From Trichobilharzia szidati (Eukaryota > Platyhelminthes > Trematoda > Strigeidida > Schistosomatidae): a stretch of 64,000 nucleotides of DNA. The DNA lies in contig OX235271.1 of the NCBI GenBank assembly GCA_944472155.2, positions 20,591,710 to 20,655,709 on the forward strand, given 5' to 3'. The notes beneath the pieces were generated by a model. The model was not told the DNA's origin. It made no database searches and saw only the letters and a list, made by a program, of their open reading frames with translations. The first letter of the stretch is position 1. Every line of letters begins with the position of its first letter. Position numbers and translations under genes: made by a program. Positions 45,125 through 56,856 of this stretch are shown here, in pieces.

Positions 45125-45345
45125 TCCTTTACGTTCCCCAGTGGAACATAGGGCTGCAAGCTAGTGGCTTGAAATTTCTGTAGCAGTGCTTATTTTACAG
45201 GATGGGGTTGCTAGCCTCATGCCCAACCTTTCCTCTTCACCAGCATTATTTCTGGGTTGACGAGGTAAAGGAGTGCGTCGGCCTGGGATCGAACCCCGGA
45301 CCATGTGCATGGTCGGCGAGCGTCCACTATGCCACCGACATGAAA
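45125..45345 (-). mobile_element. tRNA-derived SINE with an RTE-type tail
   Basis: On the minus strand a tRNA-like head has 'gtggcatagtgga' as A-box region and 'ggggttcgatcccag' as B box (plus-strand coordinates about 45340 to 45280). About 130 bp of body follows, then a tail 'gccctatgttccactgggga'. The tail matches the 3' end of the RTE copies here (55376-55400 and 40220-40240). Sharing a LINE's 3' end is how many SINEs recruit LINE reverse transcriptase. Confidence 0.72.
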
Positions 45346-45599
45346 ATCCCTTACGACAGATTAATTGCGAATGAATCTTAGTAATAATAATAATAATTTG
45401 AAAGGATTTATCGTGAACACAGTTTGTTTCAATGAAATATGATTAAGATAAACATAAGTCAGGGAACAAGTGTTAGAATTATCACCAGACTAACCGATTA
45501 CATCACTTATTAGTTGTCAAGACGGCATTAAATCTCAAGTGCGTTAAAAAACTGAATATTTTCAAACAGCAATAAGATCGACAGTCTTATTATTATTAT

Positions 45600-46840
45600 T
45601 GTTATTATTATATCCTTTAATTCCTAGAGGAACATAGGGCTTCAGCCGTGCGTCTCCATTGAGTTCGGTTCTTTGCTAGAGTCTTCACCTGGCTCCAAGT
45701 CTGCCCACACATTTTCATCTCCTCTTCACATGACCTCCTCGAAGTCACCCACCCTCGCACTGACGACCAACTCACCACCACTTCCCTTTCGGGTTCCACT
45801 CGAGCGATGTCTTGTCTAGTGATGTCACTTGATGGTTTCCTCAGAGTATGGCCAGCCAATCCATCTCCATTTCTTCCTGTCTATTTGTTGCACAATCGGT
45901 TCATGGTTGGTTCGCTCCCAGAGATCCCTGTTGCTGATCTTTTCTGGCCGGCCATCTGATCTTGAGTGGTATTGAGCGAAGACAACTGTTAATGAAGGTC
46001 TGTAGTTTGTTTGAGATGCTCTTTATGACGCGCTGGCCAAGTCTCTGATCCGTATAGTAGCACTGACTGACTTCACATTGGAGTTGAAAATCCGGATCTC
46101 ATTTTTGATGCTGAGTGTTGTTGACCTCCACACAGACTTGAGAGTAGTGAAACCTTGTCTTGCTTTTCCGATTCTTGCTTTGATATCCTCGTCAGTTCCA
46201 CCTGTAGTTGAAACAATGCTTCCCAGGTGGGTAGGTAAAAGAGGTTGTTTCTTTCAGGTCCCTTCCATTTATGCTGATCGTTGTCTGTTGTTGTTGTTGC
46301 TGTTGGTGGTGTTGCCCAGGAAGCTTTATCACCTCTGTTCTCTCTATGTTCACCTGAAGTCCTATCTTTGATGCTTCTTCTGCCAACTTGTTGCTTTTTG
46401 CTTGCATATCTTCCAGTTTGTGGGAAATCATACATATATCATCGGCGAAGTCCAGATCCTCCAAGTTTTTTGTGTGAGTCCATTTTATGCCTGTTTCCTC
46501 ATTGCCCACTGTTTGTCGCATTATCCAATCTACTGCAATCAAGAAAATCATTGGCGATAGTAGGCAGCCAGCTTGTCTTACTCCTGTCTTCACTTCGAAG
46601 GGTTCCGTAAGTTTCTCGCTGTGGATTACTTGGCATGCAGCATTGTTGTACAGCTGTTGGATGAGATGTATAGTTGTCGGTGGCACCCGGTAGTGGCGAA
46701 GTAGTTGCCAAATCACCTCTCGACCGACGCTGTCAAAGGCCTTTTCAAAGTCGATGAAGTTGAGATAGAGAGGTGACTGCCATTCCAAACTTTGTTCAAT
46801 GATGATCCGTAATGTGGCGATCTGATCAATGCGCGGGCGA
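45600..46840 (-). mobile_element. RTE-clade retrotransposon, 5'-truncated
   Basis: Minus frames: 46192-46788 (198 residues) has LNFIDFEKAFDSVGREVIWQ, GVRQAGCLLSPMIFLIAVDWIM and LEDLDFADDICMI, so the catalytic FADD is intact. The frame breaks near the YLGS region (46073-46435). The C-terminus with SSDITRQDIARVEPERE and LCSSRN is at 45617-45859, followed by an AAT tail at 45585-45612. An extra alanine splits the usual RQGCLLSP motif. Truncated at about 46840 within the fingers domain. It is related to, but distinct from, the 16-kb and 53-kb RTE. Confidence 0.87.
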
Positions 46841-48290
46841 TAGTCTTTTTAACTGAAATTTATTTGCACTTTATAACTAAAACTGAGAATTTAGAAAGAG
46901 GTGAGCTTTGGCTTCTTATTTCTACACTGAAACAAACTACTTTGAATAAATTACACGTAAGCACTTGCACTCAGTTTTAAATATTTCTGGTAGAAGAGGC
47001 ATTTCTGAGTATGGATTTCTTTTAATGATTAATATTATATCAATTGTTGTAGATGTGTAAGAAGGTGGATTATTGTGAGATAGGAATTTGTTTATATGCG
47101 TAATTGTGTTAACTGTTTGTACAAACTCACTTCTTGTGAACGAAAACGGTCATTTCGTCAACCAGTGCAGTCGTAAATAACAACTTTATTCTGAGCGAAA
47201 CGTTCACACAGTGCACAGTATTCCCAATGTAATTTTTCGCAAAATATTCTCTCCCCCTTCTAGGATCTTCATGTAAAATATCAGCCTACAGTATATCACT
47301 TGACGCAATGCTGTTAGATCTGAATTATGGATTAATCCCTCATGATATTTCTCCTTCATATTCGCGAAATGACCACCGGCAGTTTTAAAGCCAGCTGAAA
47401 ATGTGTGTGAACACATTTTGGGACTCGAGGATAGATTGGAATGATTAAGACAGTAAGAATCAGAGAAAATGTGATGCATTGTGTTGGGTGGACGTTTAGT
47501 TAGCCCAGTGATTCCAGCAGAATATATACGTGGCCTCTCAGGATTCTGCGATGAGTGTGTTCGGTTCTCTTGAAATCTAGTGTTTCATGAAGAAGTCGAA
47601 TGGAGTATAGTTATCACAACTTGTTTATAGATAATGAATGTATAAGCTGAATGCTAAAGCCTTTGTTGTGTGGACATTGAAGTTATGTGTACAAACCATA
47701 GAGAATGGTATCATTGGTTTCCTTCATCTGATTTACGGTGCGTATAAATCTGACATTTTGAACATACACTTGTATAAATACGTCAGCTAAACGAAATTTT
47801 GCAGAATTGTTTTCAAAATTTAGAACTTTGAAGACATCATCCGCGAAAGGAGTTTGTTATGATCCTGTTGAAATGTTGCATTGAATAGATCAATCAGGTT
47901 CACACAGAATAATGTAGCAGGTTTAACCACCCCAGCAACCACAGTGGAAGGTGCACATGGAGAGAAGGATACTGGTGTGAAAATAAAGTGTTCTAACATT
48001 GTGTAAGCATGTGGCTAAAAAGCATATGGCACAGGCCTCTGGATAAATTCAGATGAAACGTCATATCAAGTGGGAAGAAAATCTTGAAAATATGTGACAA
48101 CTGAAACCAAACTTGCGAATATATGCAGAATGATGGCTGTCTTCAAAAGTAACAGAGAAGTTTCAGTGACTGTTAAAGTTGTTATGATGGAGTGTTACTG
48201 TCTTGTGGTTGTCATCTAAACTGAGTTGAATATGCCACTAGGCATGATCATACAAGTGACTGGTCACTTGAAAATATTCCATACAACTGA
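46841..48290. other. Anonymous intergenic sequence
   Basis: Only short unconvincing frames (for example 47204-47479 minus). No repeat or RNA structure noticed. Confidence 0.35.
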
Positions 48291-48293
48291 CTG

Positions 48294-48920
48294 ACTTCAA
48301 CAGCTTGGTACCAAATGGTCGAAAAAGAAACCTAATTAGATCTATTGCTACTCGTTTCCGACGCATCTGCAGCTCTGATACCTTGGAAGAAGAACTTCAC
48401 TTCCTGAAAGAAATCTTCATACAAAAAGGTTAACCACCAAGATTCATAGACAAAAGCATCAAACAGAAAATTCAAAAGCAAGAGACGCCATCCGTGCCAA
48501 AAAAGATACTTTATATGAACGTCGACTTCAAAGGTGACCTACTAAGTGATGTCCTTAGGAGGAGAATCTCCACTTCTTTGAGAAGAGCTTTCTTTGCTGA
48601 TCTGCAGAAGCCCAAAGGACAAAATCACACACCTGACCAATTCTGTGTGTATACATCAGTTCATCTGTTGCTGAGGAGCCAAGTACATCGGTAGTTCGAA
48701 GCGCATCCTGTCAAAAAGAGTCAAAGAAGTAGTGGCCGTATGAAGAGTGCAATAATCGAACATCTCGTCACCACTAGTCCTTCCATCTCAACAAACGCCT
48801 CCCTCAAAGTAATCTACAATGTGAAGAACAACCTGCCAAAGACAATACGTTTCCATCTCCTTTGCATTGCAGAAGCTCTAGCCATTCAGTTGGAAGAACC
48901 GGAACTATTCATACAAAAGG
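48294..48920 (+). mobile_element. PLE C-terminal part, interrupted by a LINE tail
   Basis: Reads LVPNGRKRNLIRSIATRFRR, LEEELHFLKEIFIQKG, a stop, PPRFIDKSIKQK and VPKKILYMNVDFKGDLLSDVLRRR, followed by decayed GIY-YIG and then HLVTTSPSISTNASLKVIY and AEALAIQLEEPELFIQKG. The order matches the 253-residue PLE segment in the MEG introns. At about 48920 it passes straight into a CR1-like LINE C-terminus. Confidence 0.8.
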
Positions 48921-49323
48921 GTTTCTCAACCCTCTCATATGAAGAGAGGTTAAGTCGACTGGGTTTATTTCCACTGTCATACAGACGACTTAGGAGTGAC
49001 CTAATACTAGCATACCGTATCCTAAGAAATGATTTTGGAGCAAATTTATCTAATTTATTTCTTCCTTCTAGCACCAACCAATTGCGAGGACATCACCTCA
49101 AGGTTCAAAAACCACGGTCGAATCGTCTGCGTTTGGAGATCCGTTTTTCGCATCGGATTGTGAACCATTGGAACTCCTTACCGGAACACGTCGTATCAGC
49201 GCCATCCGTTGATTCATTCAAGGCGAGATTGGACCTTCTGTGTGTAACAAATCGAAAGGATTAACACAGGCATATAGCCTACTATCCTAAATAAATTGTA
49301 AACTGTAAACTGTAAACTGTAAA
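48921..49323 (+). mobile_element. CR1/SR1-like LINE 3' end nested in the PLE
   Basis: Encodes LSYEERLSRLGLFPLSYRRL through APSVDSFKARLDLLCVTNRKD and a stop, then the 3' UTR and a tail of three or four ACTGTAA-type units (49296-49323). It is nearly identical to 8578-9000. PLE sequence resumes immediately after the tail, so this is a short 5'-truncated insertion. By chance it is in frame with the PLE, giving a 174-codon chimeric frame (48740-49264). Confidence 0.85.
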
Positions 49324-49760
49324 AGAAAATTATTCAACCGCTTCTACTATCATGGTAAAAACTCTGTTGATTTGACTTAACTTTGGCTTGTGTGTTTACT
49401 TTTCTAACTACTTAAAACTCTTGCGTAATTCCGTATGTTATTTTGTTTCCATATACATCCTGAGCACAACTATTTCATCAAACTCTTCATGTCTTTACTT
49501 AACTCTTGTTTAACGATCGTTTGTGACAACTCATCAATTTTATTAATACACTCTTAAATCAACATCCAATTCATCTGAACTTACTAATTGCATTTTCGTT
49601 TCACAAATTTAATGTACACACATATACAAAACAACCATATATATTTGCGATTTTACAGCTATGAAATTGAATTCGCCAAAAAGAGACTCTTTGCCGAACT
49701 GCTGGTCTTCTGTCCATTAATTTTCGAATTGGTATTTTTCATGTATAAACAATAACAATT
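49324..49760 (+). mobile_element. PLE C-terminal end and 3' UTR, resumed
   Basis: The first bases translate as IQPLLLSW then stop, the expected last residues of a PLE protein (compare VQPLCLPWP at 38.4 kb). The 3' UTR includes the 'gccaaaaagagactctttgc' block (49673-49695), shared with 36770. Confidence 0.65.
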
Positions 49761-49924
49761 ACACTACTTACTAGCGATAAGTAGCATAGATTTTAGCACG
49801 TCACATGATTGAAATAGGAAAGGAATTAACAGTGTTACTGTTTTGTGGTTATTGTCTAAGCTCCGTAATGACATATGCACGAGAGTTACTTTCAAACGCT
49901 ACAAGGGTGACAACTCGTGAGATT

Positions 49925-50030
49925 TAGATATGGTGGAGAAGATTTGTAGCTCAGGTGGATGAACTTGATGTGGGTGTGCCCTCCCAGCTGGTTATTTAAT
50001 TTGTGAAGCTTTCATCACGTCAAGCATCTA
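49925..50030 (+). repeat. Dispersed repeat shared with the palindrome region
   Basis: 'gagaagatttgtagctcagg' and the 'cagctggtt...ttaatt' part recur at 34925-34990. The copy here lacks the palindromic right half. Confidence 0.6.
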
Positions 50031-50299
50031 TAGTATTCGTTCTGCGTAGACCAAAGGTAAAGCAAAACACAAGAATTGACCGTCCAAATTACGAGATATA
50101 TTTCCAAAACAAATCGGAGTGAAAGATGATTGCTTATCTAGCTAGGCATCGTGCACGAATGAACGTGACATGATAGAGTACGCAATGGCATGGATGCTTG
50201 ACCGGAAGCCTTCAGCTAAACAATTTGAATTAAACAGTTAGGTTCAGCGTCCAATATTCAGTGTTGAATGCTTTGGCCAATAATTTTTAGGAATTATTT

Positions 50300-51120
50300 A
50301 CCGCTACAGACTCATTGTCTGGTGTATCGTTCTGTTTGCAAACGAGTCTTTAACAACTTTGTTCGACTAAAGTCCATAGAGTTCTCTAATTCTTTAGCAC
50401 TTTCCGGGTCAGTGTGAGTTAGTTCAGTCTTCGAACTGAGGAGTTTTAGAATAGTGAGATCCCCCAGTTCTTTCTTGAAATGCGAGGTATTATCTGGTAT
50501 GAAGTCAAGTAGACCTAATTTCACCCTGAGATCATTTATTTGCAGCTAAATGTCGTCTACCGTGTAGATTAAGTCAGAAATCTCTGTCTTTTCTGACAGG
50601 ATATCTCCCACAGATATTATAGGGGTCAGCATCATGTTAGCGCCTTTTTTATTAGGTGAAATACTAATAACAACTGATTAAAGGGATGGTGATGCGTTAC
50701 TAGAAGAGCTTTAGCTATTTTCTGAGTCGCAAAGTCAAGTGCCTATCGACAACGACGTTAACTACAGGTCCACTGGGACCCACTCATCCTACTGACCGTC
50801 TTCAGCATTCTACGAATTGTGACACAGTCCTTTTTAAGCAAACCAGGAAAGAATAAGGGTGAACAATGTAGAAGAATAGGTAGGATGCAAGAGTTTATGA
50901 ACTGTAAGAGGAGGGGTTGAGTTATATCCGAGTGCCTTAACTTCTTAATGTAAAATGTCAGGCGGAATATTTTACCGGAAATCGCTAAGACATGGGAAGA
51001 CAAGGAGAGATCACAATACATATTTTCTGCGAAACGGAAGTGGAGCAATTGTGACATCAATTTTGTTAGGATGAACAATCAATCCTATCCTCGCCCGATT
51101 ACAATAACTCACAAGACAGC
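50300..51120 (-). mobile_element. CR1-like LINE reverse-transcriptase remnant
   Basis: The minus frame 50758-51078 contains AISGKIFRLTFYIKKLRHSDI, LLLQFINSCILPILLHCSPLFFPGLLKKD and IRRMLKTVSRMSG. This corresponds closely to the thumb region of the element at 63.4-64.0 kb (RKMFRLTFYIRKLRQSG, FVNSCILTIPLYCSPLIFPGLLKKD). The frame 50312-50524 further downstream (minus sense) is unassigned and may be unrelated. Confidence 0.7.
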
Positions 51121-51429
51121 ACAACGAACAGCACACAACATGAAAATGCTGATTCACTCTCCTCTGGAATTCAACAACACCTTAGTGGAAGTGTGTGGAA
51201 ATGGTGAAAAGATGGTTAGTCAGTATGTCAGTTACTTAGTTTTTTAGTTTCGACTGTGACGTGAATCGCTCGCAGTCAATCATCCCTGTGTCTTCCTCAA
51301 CACACCTTCATATTACTGGGATTAATTGAGTCATGGAAGGACTGTTAATTTCTCCCATCACACACTACACATTGTGGACAGTTGGAGAGATACAGTAGCA
51401 ATCACAATGCACCAATCTCCATTCACTCG
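51121..51429. other. Anonymous sequence
   Basis: Nothing recognised. Confidence 0.3.
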
Positions 51430-51600
51430 TATGTGTCAGTTTCACGGCAGTAAGGACGCTCGCTGTCCATGCACATGATCCGGGGTTTGATTCCCGGTCG
51501 ACGCATACCTGATATCAGTGTTCGGCCTGCTAAATTTCAGCTACCTATATCACATGCTGACAATTTCATGTTTGTATAGAAAAAACTGTGTGTAGTCAAA
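51430..51600 (+). mobile_element. Degenerate tRNA-derived SINE
   Basis: 'cggcagtaaggacgctcgct' and 'tgcacatgatccggggtttg' are diverged versions of the SINE head at 45.3 kb (minus strand), including a B-box-like 'ggggtttgattccc'. The body 'tcgacgca..ctgctaaattt' continues as at 13700. The RTE-type tail is not evident. Confidence 0.6.
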
Positions 51601-52485
51601 CTATGATAAAATCAGACGAAACAGAAATAATATATCTCATCATGCAATATTATTTCCTATTTCGTATAATTTCAGCATGAACACTAGGTGGGGAGGAGAC
51701 CAGTAATGGAGATTGAATACGTATGAGCATGTTCGTATATTCACCTTCGTCTACTGATGTTTTCCGTCCATGTGCGTGCGTATGTGAGTGTGTGCCTGGG
51801 CGTGTGAGTGAGTGGAAAAAATAAGGAGAGTTGGAGTGAGAGAGAATGAGAGATTGAAACGGAATGAGGCGATTATCTGTATCCTGCTCGCTAAGTAATT
51901 AATGCAGTAGTGATGACAGGATTTCAGGTAATCTTTTATCTAAGTAATAATCAGTTATTCCACGTAGCAATATGTGAATCTGGTGAGCGAGACTGGTGAA
52001 GCAGTTTAGATAGAGGACAGTGTTACTGCCAGATGAATATCAGCCTCACCTCACTTCATTCACTCACTCACTCAGCCACTCACTAACCACAATATCGACT
52101 GCATTCACTGACCAGTTTTCGATGCATTGAATTTGAGCCCACCTAATGCTGTATTCAGAAGAATCAACTAGGATCCACAAGACAACCGTATCACCATTGA
52201 AATCTAAAAAAAGGATAAGGTGTCGTTGAGATTCTCTACTTTTTCATGAGAGTGAATCATCTGGTATAATGAATTTTAGTCCTACCCAATGGGTTTCAAG
52301 GGGCGACCTGTGAATGTGGAGGATGCTGAGTGTCAGACAACATGGATTTGGACCACTCATCCCATGAATTCAAGCATCTGTCGATTACAGTATTAATGAG
52401 CTGACTGACTGGTACACTCACTACCCTACTGACAACTACCAATACCCTGTACAAAATGACATAGTCCCATCTGACTGAATGGCAC
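51601..52485. other. Anonymous sequence with TCAC-type repeats
   Basis: 'tcattcactcactcactcag' simple repeats lie near 52057-52085 and a GTGTGAGTG patch near 51780-51815. No gene seen. Confidence 0.35.
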
Positions 52486-52489
52486 ACGA

Positions 52490-52600
52490 AAGACTCAGGA
52501 TGAGCGATGAACAACAACAGGTAGGACGTGAGAGTTGATAAATTGTAAAAGCGGAGGTTGAGTGACTCCAGCCAGCCAACCGGTCAATCAGGAAGTGAGC
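52490..52600 (-). mobile_element. Decayed LINE RT fragment
   Basis: The minus sense contains 'ctcaacctccgcttttacaatttatcaactc', a diverged form of the LLLQFINS-coding block at about 50920. Very short. Confidence 0.4.
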
Positions 52601-52784
52601 CAGTTGGCCAGCTTGCTTGATTGCCTCTTTGAATATTGCTACTGCTTGGTGTGATGAGTACACTAGTCGGAAAATTTACCACAAACTGACGAGGTGTGGA
52701 CTGACCGACGAAGGAAGTTCACAGGATAGAAGTATTCCGAGGCATTTTACGCCAGACTAGGTTTCCATCTCACTACTGTCCAAG

Positions 52785-53150
52785 TTATTTTCTATTTTTT
52801 CTCTGCGTTCCGAGTGGAACGACATATCTCCGCCTTGTTCTGTTTTCTGAAGTCCTCTTTATTTGGCTATAAAACTGACCAGACTTTCCCCTCTCTTCTT
52901 CACACGATATCATCCCTGTCACCCTAGGATGATTCACTGATCGCTTCCCACTTTGATTCCACTCGAGCATTGGGCTGGCGTTCGATGTCATTCAGCTGCC
53001 TCCTCAATGTGTGCTCGATCCACCTACAATTTCTCCTGCATATTTGTTGAGCGGCGCTTGGCTGCTTTGTTGCCAAAGTTCCTTGTGGCTTATTCTTTCT
53101 GGTTGGCCATTTGATCTTCAGTATGCAGCCAGCTAGCGAAGTGGGCAATG
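52785..53150 (-). mobile_element. RTE 3' end fragment
   Basis: Frames 52924-53148 and 52785-52991 give LKIKWPTRKNKPQGTLATKQPSAAQQICRRNCRWIEHTLRRQL, then WNQSGKRSVNHPRVTGMISCEEE and VPLGTQRKN. This is the RTE C-terminus (CRRKWRWIVHxLRRPL in the better copies), with one frameshift. Moderately old. Confidence 0.8.
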
Positions 53151-53154
53151 TTCA

Positions 53155-53525
53155 ATGAAATCGCCTTTAATGGAAACATTGATCTGCTTTTTTCTTGGTG
53201 ACGAATTTCTCAGTCTGAAGAATTATTTGATTTGAGATGCACGAACCCACCTTCATGGCTCCTCAATAATTCCAATTCAGGCTTCTGTTATCAGTATCCT
53301 TCAATGAAATTGTCTCACACTATCACACCAAGAGATTTCACTGGTACTTGACATATCGATCCATGAGCCTCTGAACATCTTCACCATCACTCGACATCAC
53401 TCCAAGATGAGCTGCAGTGGAGAGTCACTTCGGTAGCTGACCAAATTACAAACTTGATTGGCAGAACTTAGTCAGAAACTGGAAGGCCTCCGCTAAATAC
53501 TTAATTCACTTGTGTATAATTCCCA
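53155..53525. other. Anonymous sequence
   Basis: Nothing recognised between two RTE fragments. Confidence 0.3.
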
Positions 53526-53529
53526 ATTA

Positions 53530-55425
53530 TAATTCCCAAAAGACAATTCTACGACAACCTGGCTACTGAAGCTGAGAAGGCAGCAGGCAAAATGGTTCTG
53601 AGGACATTATACCAGATAACCAATTCTCTATCCGAGAAGAGATCAACACAATTGAAACCTATAAAAGACAGCCAAGGGAACCCAATTACCAAAGAAGAAA
53701 GACAGATTAAACAGTGAGCGGACCACCTTCAAAGGACTCTTGAACCGACCACCACCTACAACCCGTCCAGAAATACCAACAACAGCACGTACACAACTGC
53801 AAGTTGACACCAATCCTCCAATGAAAGTTGAAGTCATGAATGCAGTCAAGCTTCTGATAGCCGGAAAAGCAGCTTGACCAGATAGAATACCCCCTGAAGC
53901 ACTGAAAGCGGACCCAGAGACGAGAGCAGATATGCTGACTCCATTATTGCGAAAGGTCTGGAAGGAGGGAAAGGTTCCTACTGACTGAAGGAAAGGTTAC
54001 CTCGTGAAACTACCAAAGAAGGACGACCTAGAACTCTGCAAGAACTGGCGAGAAATCATGCTCCTGTCGATGCCAAGTAAAATCCTGTGTCGCATCATCC
54101 TGGAGAGAATAAAGGACGCACTGGATACAGAACTCCACCAGCCCCACCAGAACAAGCTGGATTCAGGAAAGGCAAATCATGTTCTGACCAAATTGCAACT
54201 CTACGCATCATCATCACAGAACAAAGCATGGAATGGCAATCAAATCTCTACCTCAACTTTATAGACTTTGAGAAGGCCTTCGACAGACAGCGTTGACCGC
54301 GAAGTAATTTGGAAACTACTCGAGTACTACGGCGTACTCCAAATATTCATCAACCTTATTCAACAGCTATACGACAACGGCACATGTCAAGTGATCCACA
54401 ACGGAAAACTCAGTGAGGCGTTTGGAGTAAACACAGGAGTCAGACAAGGGTGCTTATTATCACCAATGATATTCCTAATTGTGGTGGACTGGATTATGTG
54501 TCAGACAGTGGGAAACGAGAAGACAGGGATATCCTGGACCGATGTGAAGAACCTAGAAGACCTGGATTTCGCGCGTGGATGATTTATGTTTGATGTCACA
54601 CAAAATCGAAGACTTACAGGTGAAAACCGACAAACTGGTCGAAGAAGCAGCAAAGACAGGACTCCAGGTGAACATAGACAAGACGGAGGTTATGAAAATA
54701 ACCAACCAACCAACAACAACAACAACAACAGCAGCAGCAACATCCAGCGCCAATCACCATCAACGGAAGGGATTTGAAAGAGGTTACTTCATTCACTTAT
54801 CTAGGGAGCATTGTCTCAACTACAGGAGGAACGGACGACGATGTCAAATCGAGCGAGAATCGGGAAGGCGAGAAACACATTCATCAACCTGAAACCAATC
54901 TGGAAATCTTCCGCTGTCACTCAGCATCAACAACTAAATTCGGATTTTCAATACAAACGTCAAGTCAGTCAGTTCTTCTGTACGGATCAGAAACTTGGTG
55001 GGTCAGAAGAATATTTCCAACAGCCTGTTGCAGACCTTTATCAACAACTGTCTTCGTCCTATACTGAAGATCAGATGGCCGGACAGAATCACCAACAAGA
55101 AACTATGGGAACAAACAAAACAGGAGCCAATCGCTCAACAAATATGCAGGAGAAAGTGGAGATGGATTGTACACTCGCTGAGGAGGCCGTTGGGTGACAT
55201 CACGCGTCAGGCCAGTGCTCGAGTGGAACCCGAAAGGAAAGCGGCGAGTGGTTCGTCGGTGCAAGGGTGACATGGAGGAGATCGTGTGATGAGGAACTGA
55301 AACAGTATGGATTAACATGGATGCAAGTGAAAAGTACAGCACAAGACAGAAGCAAGTGGAGGCGTGCAGTTGAAGCCCTATGTTCCACTAGGAACCCAAG
55401 GGAACAAAAATAATAATAATTCCCT
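53530..55425 (+). mobile_element. RTE-clade retrotransposon, 5'-truncated and broken
   Basis: In order: FYDNLATEAEKAAGKMVLRTLYQ (53540-53620), decayed linker, LPKKDDLELCKNWREIMLLSMPSK (54004), PEQAGFRKGKSCSDQIATLRIII (54087), LNFIDFEKAFD, VIWKLLEYYG, GVRQGCLLSPMIFLIVVDWIM (54268-54582), KTEVMKIT, VTSFTYLGSIVSTTGG (54774), then ICRRKWRWIVHSLRRPLGDITRQASARVEPERKA (54995) and LCSTRNP with an AAT tail at 55405. The main frame shifts at least four times. The FADD site reads DFARG then stop, exactly as in the minus-strand copy at 16.4-18.3 kb. A chance insertion duplicates bases at FDRQR/TDSVDRE. Confidence 0.88.
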
Positions 55426-55429
55426 TTAG

Positions 55430-55932
55430 TTGATGAAATAAATAAAATAAAATAAATGTATGCAACTTATAATGGTTTCTGTAGAATTCACTATTAACTA
55501 GACCAGACTGAACATTATAAATATGGAATTCAACTGATTATGGGGTGTTCGTCAGCATTATACCTGCATTAAACTAGTGTATATGAAAGTGGGTGACCAC
55601 TTCCACTGATTCCGATATAAAGCAGACTAGTATGTAGTTTTACGAGACCATAAATTATGCTCAGTTTTCAAGCTTTTAGGTTAAATTTGATTCGTTCCTT
55701 CATATGCAGATAATAAATTGATTTATGGCATAGACTGTGAATTTATTCAATTAGGCAAAGTCTGCATGTTAGAAAGACTGACTAGTGAAGCGTGATTAAC
55801 AAATTATGCTAATAACTTATGGAAGTGGATAGATAATAAGCTCTTATAATTAATTCTGTATATTAATATTCATCCGTATCACATGACTGATAAAGATGAT
55901 GTCTAACCACATAGACGACCGTAAATAAACCA
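55430..55932. other. 5' flank of the ENPP gene
   Basis: AT-rich, with 'aaataaaataaaataaatg' just after the RTE tail. No repeat recognised. Presumably contains regulatory sequence of the downstream gene. Confidence 0.35.
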
Positions 55933-55940
55933 TATATAAA
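55933..55940 (+). promoter_or_regulatory. Putative TATA box of the ENPP gene
   Basis: TATATAAA lies 46-53 bp upstream of the ATG at 55986, leaving about 20 bp of 5' UTR after a normally spaced start site. Confidence 0.5.
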
Positions 55941-55985
55941 CACAAAACCTTATAGGCTAGACAGATAAAATAATTGTAAGCTTCA

Positions 55986-56856
55986 ATGAAGTACACAATC
56001 GTCACTGTTTTGATTACTCTAACTTTACTCCAACTTCATCAAAAATGTATCTATGGTGATGGTAACTGCTCAAGCAATCCAAAAGTTCTATTCCTATCTC
56101 TTGATGGATTTCGCTATGACTATTTTGATTTGGCTGAACAAAATAATATTAATCTGTCAGCATTTAAAAAAATTCAACACTCTGGTGTTTATATAAACAG
56201 GTTAACAAATGTCTTCCCATCTTCAACATTCCCATCACATTATACTATGGCAACTGGACTGTATCCTGAAAGTCATGGAATAGTCGATAATGTGTTCTAT
56301 GATCCAATTATTAATACCACATTCTATTCAAGAAATCCGAAATCATTAAAAGATTCTCGGTTTTTTGATGTTGGTGCTGAACCGATATGGGTGACAAATC
56401 AACTACATGGTTATAAGACTGGGATAGCTTATTGGATTGGAAGTGAAGCAGAAGTAAAAGGAGTCAGACCGAATTTCTACTTGAAACCATATAATGACAG
56501 TATCACATTTAAACAGCGAATTGACCTTCTAATGAATTGGTATGAAAATGAAGGAATTAATCTTGGCCTTATGTACTACCATCAACCAGACAAGGCAGGA
56601 CATATATACGGTGCAGGAAGTCATCAGGTACTCGAGGCTATCGGGGATATAAACAAACAATTAGAATATCTGCTAATGTCAATTGAATCACGACCAAATC
56701 TTAAATGTTCTCTGAATTTAATTGTATCTAGTGATCATGGAATGGCCAATATCAGTGCAGATAGAATAATATATTTGAATGACTATATAGAATCCAGTGA
56801 ATATATTTCAGCTCTTAAACCATTTTCAGTAGTTTGGAGATTGTGGCCCAAAAACG
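55986..56856 (+). CDS. Ectonucleotide pyrophosphatase/phosphodiesterase, exon 1
   Basis: ENPP-family ectoenzyme, which hydrolyses phosphodiester or pyrophosphate bonds of extracellular nucleotides; in schistosomes such an enzyme (NPP-5) sits on the host-facing tegument. Residues 1-24 are a signal peptide. The metal-dependent core is intact: D40 in LFLSLDGFRYDY, nucleophile T81 in FPSSTFPSHY, N102 in HGIVDNVFYD, D202 and H206 in YYHQPDKAGHIYG, D250-H251 in VSSDHGM. Reading on past 56856 in the same frame gives unrelated residues, but a 35-nt intron restores homology. Expression at the surface and ADP hydrolysis are inferred from family knowledge; I do not assert orthology to NPP-5. Confidence 0.88.

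Noticed and set aside
48050..48070. A GAAACGTC sequence as a further PLE hammerhead
   Set aside because: No stem or CTGATGA-like box next to it and no PLE sequence around it.
54553..54796. Val- or Cys-rich minus-strand frames
   Set aside because: Reading of an (AAC)/(AGC) microsatellite in the RTE linker on the wrong strand.
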